NCBI GenBank assembly: GCA_016281435.1
Contig: JAEEIQ010000117.1
Coordinates: 1-10,137 of the forward strand
DNA from: Bacteroidales bacterium
GTDB lineage: Bacteria; Bacteroidota; Bacteroidia; Bacteroidales; UBA932
Length of the DNA: 10,137 nt
Direction of reading: 5' to 3'
Part shown: in pieces, positions 4,047-10,137 of the stretch
Position numbering within the stretch: the first letter of the stretch is position 1
Layout of the letters: every line of letters begins with the position of its first letter
Made by a program: the position numbers and the translations under genes
The notes under the pieces: generated by a model
Told to the model about the DNA's origin: nothing
Seen by the model: the letters and a program-made list of their open reading frames with translations, nothing else
Database searches by the model: none

Positions 4047-5528
4047 ATGGTCCGTCTTCTTTTGTTCCTGGCCCTCGTCTCCACGCCGCAGCAGCGGAGG
4101 GTGGAAAAGATCCTGCGTGAAAACAGCGCGCTTGACGGGGCCGTGGCCGGTATCCTCGCCGTGAATGCGGCAGGGGATACCCTCGTCAGCGTGAACCCGT
4201 TCACGAGGATGGTCCCGGCGTCCAACGTCAAGCTCATTTCCTCAGGTGCTGCCCTGTGGCAGCTTGGAGCCGGATGGAGGTTCGAGACAGGACTGTACAG
4301 GACAGGGGATGTCCTGATCGACGGGACCCTGTGCGGGGACTTGTACATAGTCGGAGGCGGGGATCCGACGCTGGGCGCCCGCCATCGGAGCTGCGAACCC
4401 GCGGATTCGACTTTCGCCCGCTGGGTCGGGATGCTCCGTTCCGAGGGAATCAGCCGCATAGACGGAATGGTGGTCGGCGACGGCCGCGCGTTCGATGACC
4501 ATCCGGAGCGTCCTTCATGGAGCTACGAGGACATAGGCGCGGACTACGGGGCCGCTCCCGGCGGGCTCAATTTCTACGAGAACGTGCAGGATTACGAGCT
4601 GACTCCGGGCCTTAATGTCGGGGAGAAGCCCGCCGTATGGCCCGGCTATCCGGATACGCCGTGGATGGTTTTCCACAACAACGGCACGACCGGAGCGCCC
4701 GGGACGGGCAACAAGCTGATCCTGTACAACACGGATCTCGCGCCGGTCTCCGAGCTCCGCGGGACCTATGCCGCCGGGCTTCCCGAGAAGACCATCCACG
4801 GCTCCAACCGCTTCCCTGCCCTGACCTGCGCCCATATGTTCAGGAAAGCCCTCTACGATGCCGGGATCCCGGTCTTCAAGGGCATAGCGGACGTCGACGG
4901 GGACGGGCTCCTGCGCCCGGAAAAGGGATTCCCGAAGAGGGGAGAGCGGGCTTCCGACTCCCTCCGGGTGATAGGCGTCACGAGATCCGTCCCCTTGCGG
5001 GAAATCATACGGGACCTCAATCACCAGAGCGATAATTTCTATGCCGAAGCCCTGCTCTCTGCCCTCGGCAAGTCGCTGAAGGGCAGTTCGTGTGCGGATT
5101 CTTCGCTGGTCGCGCTCCGCTACGTGCTCGGCCGCATGGGACTTTCGGAAGCCCTGGACCAGGCCTGCCTTGAAGACGGCAGCGGGCTTTCCCGCGAGAA
5201 CCATGTCTCCGCAGCCTTTTTCGTGAGATTCCTCCGCACGATGGCGTCGGCCCCGTGTTCAAGGACCTTCCTCGCCTCGCTCCCGAGGCCCGGACGCGGT
5301 ACGCTCGCCGCGAGGATGGCGCGCCAGCCGGCCGCCCTGCGTGACCGTGTGCGCATGAAAAGCGGCTCCATGGACGGGATACGCTGCTTCAGCGGCTATG
5401 TCCTTCCGGCCGACGGGCGGCTCGAGGGCGCGGTGGTGTTTTCGGTGCTCGTCAACAACATGAATTCGAGCGGCAGGACCGCCTCCGATGCCGTCGATTC
5501 CATCGTCGCGGCCATCGCTTCCGACTGA
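4047..5528 (+). CDS. dacB: D-alanyl-D-alanine carboxypeptidase/endopeptidase, PBP4 (DacB) family, peptidase S13
   Basis: This serine enzyme of the cell wall removes the terminal D-Ala from peptidoglycan stem peptides and can cut D-Ala-mDAP cross-links. All three catalytic motifs are visible: SxxK as SNVK at residues 59-62 (nucleophile Ser59), SxN as SDN at 328-330, and the KTG-box as KSG at 438-440. A long insert separates the first two motifs, as usual in this class C family, and 493 residues is a normal length. The N-terminus has a short hydrophobic stretch (about residues 3-11) that can serve as an export signal, although no clear cleavage site is seen. It follows the H1-like gene by 67 bp across a hairpin; no promoter box of its own is clear. 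A separate promoter begins the operon downstream. Confidence 0.92.
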   Translation: MVRLLLFLALVSTPQQRRVEKILRENSALDGAVAGILAVNAAGDTLVSVNPFTRMVPASNVKLISSGAALWQLGAGWRFETGLYRTGDVLIDGTLCGDLYIVGGGDPTLGARHRSCEPADSTFARWVGMLRSEGISRIDGMVVGDGRAFDDHPERPSWSYEDIGADYGAAPGGLNFYENVQDYELTPGLNVGEKPAVWPGYPDTPWMVFHNNGTTGAPGTGNKLILYNTDLAPVSELRGTYAAGLPEKTIHGSNRFPALTCAHMFRKALYDAGIPVFKGIADVDGDGLLRPEKGFPKRGERASDSLRVIGVTRSVPLREIIRDLNHQSDNFYAEALLSALGKSLKGSSCADSSLVALRYVLGRMGLSEALDQACLEDGSGLSRENHVSAAFFVRFLRTMASAPCSRTFLASLPRPGRGTLAARMARQPAALRDRVRMKSGSMDGIRCFSGYVLPADGRLEGAVVFSVLVNNMNSSGRTASDAVDSIVAAIASD

Positions 5529-5541
5529 CGGAAGTTTTTGC

Positions 5542-5549
5542 TATATTTG
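5542..5549 (+). promoter_or_regulatory. Bacteroidota -7 box (TATATTTG) for the envelope-biogenesis operon
   Basis: TATATTTGC ends 6 nt before the ATG at 5556, predicting transcription start at or beside the start codon. A -33 element at the expected spacing is not evident because this falls in the end of the preceding gene. Confidence 0.55.
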
Positions 5550-5555
5550 CAAGTT

Positions 5556-6401
5556 ATGAAGAATAGGATAGTGATTGCCCTGCTGACGGCGCTGGCCCTG
5601 GCTTCGTGCGAGGCCGTCTCGTCTTTCATCCACGACGACGAGGTCGTGGCCAAGGTGGGAAAGGAAAAGCTTTACCTCTCCCAGCTGAGGCAGTACATCC
5701 CCGACGACGTGACCCCGGAGGACAGCACCAACCTCGCGATGCAGTATATCACCAGCTGGGCTACGGACCTTCTTTTCATGAAAGTGGCCGACGACCAGCT
5801 GTCGAAAGCCGAAAAGGATGTCACGAAGGAGCTTGAGGATTACCGCAGGTCCATTCTCAAGTACCGCTATGAGCAGAGCTACGTCAACGACAGGCTCGAC
5901 ACCCTCATCACGGACGCCCAGATCGAAGGTTATTACAAGGCCAACCAGAACCTCTTCATCCTCGAAAGGCCCCTTCTCAAGGTCCGTTTCCTGGATATCA
6001 TGGAAGATTCCCCGAACAAGGAGATGATCCTGCGCAAGATGGCTTCGTCCGACATCGACGAGATCGCGGATGCGGACAGCCTCGCGTACTCTTCGGCCCT
6101 GCGCTATTTCGACAGGAGCGACGAATGGACGGACGCGGCCGTGCTGGCCCGCGAATTCGGCACCGATCACGGCACGATGATGTCCATGCTGAAAGATTCC
6201 TTCATCAAGATGGAGCAGGACGGGCGGCTGCGCGCGGCGTATGTGCTTGACGTCTGCAAATCAGGGCCCGCCCCCATCGAATATGCCCGCATGCGGATCC
6301 GCGACATTATCCTCAGCGCCCGCAAGCATGAACTTCTGACGAGTTTGGAACAAGACTTGCTTAAAGATGCGCTCGGAAGGAAACAATTTGTGATTTACTA
6401 G
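5556..6401 (+). CDS. SurA-like periplasmic lipoprotein lacking a PPIase domain
   Basis: The ATG at 5556 gives a lipoprotein signal peptide with lipobox LASC (Cys18), so the mature protein should be lipid-anchored in the envelope. The in-frame ATG at 5538 lies upstream of the -7 box and is unlikely. After the anchor, VVAKVGKEKLYLSQLRQYIP resembles the start of the SurA N-terminal chaperone domain, and the rest is helical and charged over 281 residues. No parvulin motif (such as A-R-H-I-L or G-G-x-L-G) is seen. With the true SurA-type enzyme 1 nt downstream, a chaperone role for outer-membrane proteins is inferred. In Bacteroidales such paired proteins next to an OstA-like gene are a recurring layout, from my knowledge of the group. 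Confidence 0.8.
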   Translation: MKNRIVIALLTALALASCEAVSSFIHDDEVVAKVGKEKLYLSQLRQYIPDDVTPEDSTNLAMQYITSWATDLLFMKVADDQLSKAEKDVTKELEDYRRSILKYRYEQSYVNDRLDTLITDAQIEGYYKANQNLFILERPLLKVRFLDIMEDSPNKEMILRKMASSDIDEIADADSLAYSSALRYFDRSDEWTDAAVLAREFGTDHGTMMSMLKDSFIKMEQDGRLRAAYVLDVCKSGPAPIEYARMRIRDIILSARKHELLTSLEQDLLKDALGRKQFVIY

Positions 6402-6402
6402 T

Positions 6403-7788
6403 ATGAAGAATATCCTGACGGCCGCCCTCGTCGCGGTGCTGCTGACGGCAGGCGTCGACGCCGGCGCCCAGAAATACAAAAAAGGCCTCGTGGACAAGTC
6501 CGTGGCCGTTGTCGGCAACGAACTTATAACCCTCTCCAACATCGAGCAGGAAGTCCAGATGATGCGGGCACAGGGCATGTCCTCCGATCCGGGGGTGCGC
6601 TGCGAGGTGCTCGAATCCATGATGGAGTCCAAGATTTTCCTGATGCAGGCCCGGCTTGACTCCCTGAAAATCAACCACGACATGGTGGAAAGCCAGCTCA
6701 GCCAGCGTATCGACCAGGTCCGTACGGGCCTCGGGGGAGACGAGGCTGTCGAGAGCTATTTCGGCAAGCCCATCTACAAGCTCCGCCAGGAGTGGAGGGA
6801 ACAGCTCGAAGACATGTCCCTCACGCAGGAAGAGCAGGGGAACATAGCCAGGGACATCCCCGAGATCACGCCCTACGACGTCAGGCAGTATCTTGATACC
6901 GCTGCGGTGGACCGCCTGCCGGTCGTGCCGGTCAAGTACAAGATGAGCCAGATATGCATCTATCCCGACCGCGAGGCGGCGAAGATGGCAGTGAAGGAAA
7001 AGCTGCTCGAAATCCGAGAAAGGATAATAGGCGGGGAGAAGTTCGCGACCCTGGCGCGCCTTTATTCGGAAGATCCGGGCAGCGCCCGCAAGGGAGGCGA
7101 GCTCGGAATGGCCTCCAAGAGCATCTTCTGGCCCGCTTTCTCCGATGCGGCCATGTCCCTGAAGCCCGGCACCATCTCCCAGATCGTAGAGACTCCGGAC
7201 GGATTCCACATCATCGAGGTCCTCGAAAAGAAGGGCGACATGTTCAACGCAAGGCACATCCTGCTGAAGCCCAAATATACGGTCGAGGACCAGGAAAAGG
7301 CTTTCCATCTGCTCGACAGCATACGCACCGCCATCGGCGACAAGGCGATGACCTTCGAGATGGCCGCGCGTTTCTATTCCCAGGACCCCGCCACGAAGAC
7401 CAACGGCGGCCAGATGGCCGACCCCTACACCGGTTCCGCATATTTCGAGATGGACCAGATCAAGCCCCAGGATTATGCGGCGGTCAAGAACCTGAAGGAA
7501 GGGGAGATATCCGAGCCTATAGCGTCCCTGGACAATGAAGGGCGCGACGGGAACCTGGTGTACAAGATAGTGCGTCTCGACAAGATCATCCCTTCCCACA
7601 CCGCTTCCTTCGAAAAGGACTACACCGATCTGCTGGGACAGGTCAGCCAGATCCGGCAGAAAGAGGCCATCGACGCTTTCCTCGACAAAAAGATACGGGA
7701 GACCTACATCGTCATCGACCCCCTGTTCAAGGGTTGTGACTTCAAACGCAAAGGATGGGCGGCAAAAATCAGGCAAGAATCCGACTGA
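6403..7788 (+). CDS. surA: SurA-type periplasmic peptidylprolyl cis-trans isomerase with two parvulin domains
   Basis: SurA proteins escort unfolded outer-membrane proteins through the periplasm and isomerise prolyl bonds. A signal peptide is present (residues 1 to about 22, ending AGA-Q). The SurA_N chaperone region starts at VDKSVAVVGNELITLSNIEQEV and covers about residues 30-175. The first parvulin domain (about 182-285) shows FATLARLYSEDPGS, KGGELG and DGFHIIEVL. The second (about 286-400) starts ARHILLKP and shows FEMAARFYSQDPAT and NGGQM, followed by a more divergent end. Length of 461 residues is close to E. coli SurA. It starts 1 nt after the preceding stop and overlaps the OstA-like start by 34 nt, so translation of the three genes is probably coupled. 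Confidence 0.92.
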   Translation: MKNILTAALVAVLLTAGVDAGAQKYKKGLVDKSVAVVGNELITLSNIEQEVQMMRAQGMSSDPGVRCEVLESMMESKIFLMQARLDSLKINHDMVESQLSQRIDQVRTGLGGDEAVESYFGKPIYKLRQEWREQLEDMSLTQEEQGNIARDIPEITPYDVRQYLDTAAVDRLPVVPVKYKMSQICIYPDREAAKMAVKEKLLEIRERIIGGEKFATLARLYSEDPGSARKGGELGMASKSIFWPAFSDAAMSLKPGTISQIVETPDGFHIIEVLEKKGDMFNARHILLKPKYTVEDQEKAFHLLDSIRTAIGDKAMTFEMAARFYSQDPATKTNGGQMADPYTGSAYFEMDQIKPQDYAAVKNLKEGEISEPIASLDNEGRDGNLVYKIVRLDKIIPSHTASFEKDYTDLLGQVSQIRQKEAIDAFLDKKIRETYIVIDPLFKGCDFKRKGWAAKIRQESD

Positions 7789-10137
7789 CGGCCGTCCTGG
7801 CGGCTGTCATGGCAGTCCTGCCCGCCTTCGCGCAGTCCGGGCAGAAGGACAGCCTTGTCCGCCTTGTCAAGGCCTCTTCCGTCCAGCTCATCGAAAAATA
7901 CGGCCTGAAATACCGCAAGGCCGTGGATGCGACCTTCCTGCATAACGGGACTTACCTTATATGCGACACGGCCCTGTGGAACGTGGACAGCCGCGTCATC
8001 AATTCCGAAGGGCACGTACAGATCATCCAGGACGAGACCCTTCTTACCAGCGACAGGCTCGACTATTACATCGACAGGGATGTCGCCGAGTTCCGGGGAA
8101 GCGTGGTCCAGCTGACCGACAAGGACCGCAATACCCTCCGCACCCGCAATCTGGATTACAACACGAAGGACAGCGTCGCCATCTTCCGGCGCGGCGGGGC
8201 GATGCGGGACTCTGAGGGCCAGATAATAGAAAGCGACAACGGGATTTACGACTCGAAAAGTTCCGAATTCACCTTCAACGACAAGGTCAACATGTTCACT
8301 GATTCCGTCTTCGTCAAGACGGAGAGCCTGCTCTACGAGGGCAACAGCGGCAAGGCCTGGTTCAATTCGCACATCGATTTCTGGAAGGACGGGAACATGA
8401 TGTCCGCCGAGAGCGGCTGGTTCGACCGGGACAGGGACATATTCTTCTTCACCGGCAGGGTCCATGCTCTTTCCGAACAGCAGGAAGCCTGGAGCGACAG
8501 CCTCTACTATTACCGTACTCCAGGCGAGATACACATGTTCGGCCGGGCCCAGCTGCAGGATACGACGCGCAATGTCACCGCGGTAGCCGACCGCATCGTC
8601 TATGTCGACACCCTCTCGCAGGTCACGCTCAGCCGCAATGCGGCGGTGGCCCTGAAAACGGAGGAGGGAGAAAGGCGGGATACCATTTTCTTCGGGGCGG
8701 ACACCCTGATCTACAGGACCATGAAGATGTGCGACATCCCGGAGGATGAGCTGAAGGCGGCCAAGGAAAGGCTGGCGGACATGGACACGGATCCGGTGCG
8801 GGAGTACCGTACCAAGGCGGCAAGGGAAGCGGCCGCGGCTGCGGAAGAGGCTGCGGCGAACGACCCGAACAATCCTAAGAACAGGATGCGGAGACCCGGG
8901 GCGAAGGAGACATCCGGAGAGGAGGATGCCCCTGCGGAAAAGGCGCCCGAAGGAGAAGGACCCGCTCCGGCGGAGGAGACTCCGGAAGAGCCGGCGGAGA
9001 GTCCCGCGGCACCGCCCGATTCACTTGGGACCATGCTCCCGGATTCGCTTGCCATCGTGCCGCTTGATTCCCTGGCACAGGCCAGGGCCGACTCGCTGGC
9101 GCGGGCCGATTCCCTTGCAGCCATCCCCCCTCCCGACACGACCAAGGTCGGTTTTGCGTTCGGCATCGGGAATGTCAAGGTCTTCAGGGAGGACATCCAG
9201 GTACGCTGCGATTCGATGCGCTATTGCGACCTCGATTCCATCGCGCGTTTCTATCTCGATCCCGTCGTCTGGAACGACGGCAACCGCCAGTACACGTCCG
9301 ACAGCCTGTTCGTCCTCGTAAGGGACGGGGGCATGGACAGGGCAAGCCTTCTTTCCAACGCCTTCATAATCACCCAGGAGGATTCGGTCTGCTTCGACCA
9401 GATCAAGGCTACGGAGGTGATGGCTTACTTCGACAGCACCGCGGCCCTGAAGCGTTTCGACGCCCTCGGCGGCGCTGCGGCGATGTTCTACCTTGAGGAG
9501 AAGGGGGCCTTCGCCACGGTGAACAAGGTGGAGAGCAAGATGCTCTCTGCAAGGTTCCGCGGCGGGGAACTGGATCAGGTCTATTACTTCGACCAGCCGC
9601 ACAACGACGCCTACCCCGTGGTCCAGCTGCCGCGGGAAGACAGGCACATGAAGGGCTTCAACTGGCGCTCTTCCGAGAGGCCCAGGGGGCGCGCCGACAT
9701 CACTTCCCTCCGGGTCAAGCCCTCGGAAAGGGCCGTCTATGAGTCCATACCGATGGCGAGTTTCCCCCAGACGGATATTTATTTCCCCGGATACATGGAG
9801 TCCGTAAGGCGCGGAATAGCGGTACGGGATTCCTTGAAGAAGGTTCCCAGGCCTGCGAAGCCGGCAGAGGCCCTGAAGGAGGAACTGCCTGCGGAGGAGG
9901 CTGCGGCGGATTCCCTGGCAGCCAGTCCCGTGGACAGCCTCAAGGCCGAAGTTGCCGGGCTGGAGGCGCCTGCAGACAGCACTGCGGCAGCGCCCGCCGA
10001 CACCCTGGCTTCCGTCCGGGCGGAAGATGCCCAGGCGCCGCTGGGCGAGAAGGAACTCAAGGCGCAGAAGCGGGCGGAAGCGGCCGCAAGGCGTACCGCG
10101 AAGGCGGAGGAGAGGAAGGCGGCCCGCGAGGCCCGGT
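7755..10137 (+). CDS. OstA/LptA-like lipopolysaccharide-transport protein, long form, 3' end beyond the window
   Basis: The frame is open from the ATG at 7755 to the last base (794 codons, no stop). The start gives a signal peptide with basic residues then a hydrophobic core ending AFAQ. Residues about 60-345 have repeated LptA-like beta patterns (TSDRLDYYIDRDVAEFRGSV; IESDNGIYDSKSSEFTFNDKV; SAESGWFDRDRDIFFFTGRV; WSDSLYYYRTPGEIHMFG), the fold that bridges LPS across the periplasm. Residues about 350-460 are a low-complexity Ala/Glu/Pro insert with five DSL motifs. A second structured region spans about 465-690, and a second Ala/Glu/Ser-rich charged tail runs from about 695 to the window end. 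Bacteroidales OstA-like proteins I know are shorter (about 500-600 residues), so the inserts are unusual. A role in LPS export is inferred from family and from SurA upstream. Confidence 0.85.
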   Translation, partial: MGGKNQARIRLTAVLAAVMAVLPAFAQSGQKDSLVRLVKASSVQLIEKYGLKYRKAVDATFLHNGTYLICDTALWNVDSRVINSEGHVQIIQDETLLTSDRLDYYIDRDVAEFRGSVVQLTDKDRNTLRTRNLDYNTKDSVAIFRRGGAMRDSEGQIIESDNGIYDSKSSEFTFNDKVNMFTDSVFVKTESLLYEGNSGKAWFNSHIDFWKDGNMMSAESGWFDRDRDIFFFTGRVHALSEQQEAWSDSLYYYRTPGEIHMFGRAQLQDTTRNVTAVADRIVYVDTLSQVTLSRNAAVALKTEEGERRDTIFFGADTLIYRTMKMCDIPEDELKAAKERLADMDTDPVREYRTKAAREAAAAAEEAAANDPNNPKNRMRRPGAKETSGEEDAPAEKAPEGEGPAPAEETPEEPAESPAAPPDSLGTMLPDSLAIVPLDSLAQARADSLARADSLAAIPPPDTTKVGFAFGIGNVKVFREDIQVRCDSMRYCDLDSIARFYLDPVVWNDGNRQYTSDSLFVLVRDGGMDRASLLSNAFIITQEDSVCFDQIKATEVMAYFDSTAALKRFDALGGAAAMFYLEEKGAFATVNKVESKMLSARFRGGELDQVYYFDQPHNDAYPVVQLPREDRHMKGFNWRSSERPRGRADITSLRVKPSERAVYESIPMASFPQTDIYFPGYMESVRRGIAVRDSLKKVPRPAKPAEALKEELPAEEAAADSLAASPVDSLKAEVAGLEAPADSTAAAPADTLASVRAEDAQAPLGEKELKAQKRAEAAARRTAKAEERKAAREAR

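Noticed and set aside
6361..7776. Long minus-strand open frame (471 codons) opposite surA
   Set aside because: It mirrors the codon pattern of surA on the other strand, is rich in His/Leu/Val/Gly without recognisable motifs, and has no promoter box. The plus strand has intact SurA domains.
7704..8534. Minus-strand open frame opposite the OstA-like gene
   Set aside because: It is an antisense shadow in GC-rich DNA. The plus strand carries a signal peptide and LptA-like repeats over the same bases.

Overview
The window looks like a chromosomal segment of a GC-rich member of the Bacteroidales (Bacteroidota). Three things point there. Several genes and both tRNAs are preceded by TAnnTTTG boxes, the -7 element of the Bacteroidota housekeeping sigma factor. 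Shine-Dalgarno sequences are largely absent. The gene content (OstA-like protein behind a SurA pair, ispF, a short helical protein with a lysine/alanine tail) is also typical. The genus cannot be fixed from the sequence alone.

Layout. Positions 1-1048 are a decayed mobile-element zone: the 3' part of orfA and the 5' two thirds of orfB of an IS3-family element, cut off after the second catalytic Asp at a repeat and hairpin block that resembles the tip of another element. About 370 bp without genes follow, holding a large inverted repeat and a terminator. A minus-strand tRNA-Met(CAT) with an unusual T-loop ends this zone. Next is an unrecognised exported protein (1234-1839, +) that converges on and overlaps a lysoplasmalogenase-family membrane protein (1825-2517, -). 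Upstream of the latter are a terminator, tRNA-Gln(CTG) and ispF (2708-3184), all on the minus strand. A divergent promoter region and a probable gene remnant (3229-3375) lead to the plus-strand half.

The plus-strand half carries a histone H1-like protein with three 75-bp tail repeats (3464-3979), a class C PBP4-type D-Ala-D-Ala carboxypeptidase/endopeptidase (4047-5528), and an envelope-biogenesis operon. That operon comprises a SurA-like lipoprotein without a PPIase domain (5556-6401), a SurA-type PPIase with two parvulin domains (6403-7788), and a very long OstA/LptA-like protein starting at 7755 and running off the window end. The last three are packed with a 1-nt gap and a 34-nt overlap, as expected for co-expressed factors moving outer-membrane proteins and lipopolysaccharide across the periplasm.

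I see no CRISPR array, defence island or clearly new multi-gene system. The most unusual items are the tRNA-Met T-loop, the layered IS debris, the H1-like repeat tail, the octad DSL repeats inside the OstA-like protein, and closely spaced divergent promoters that may give leaderless transcripts.
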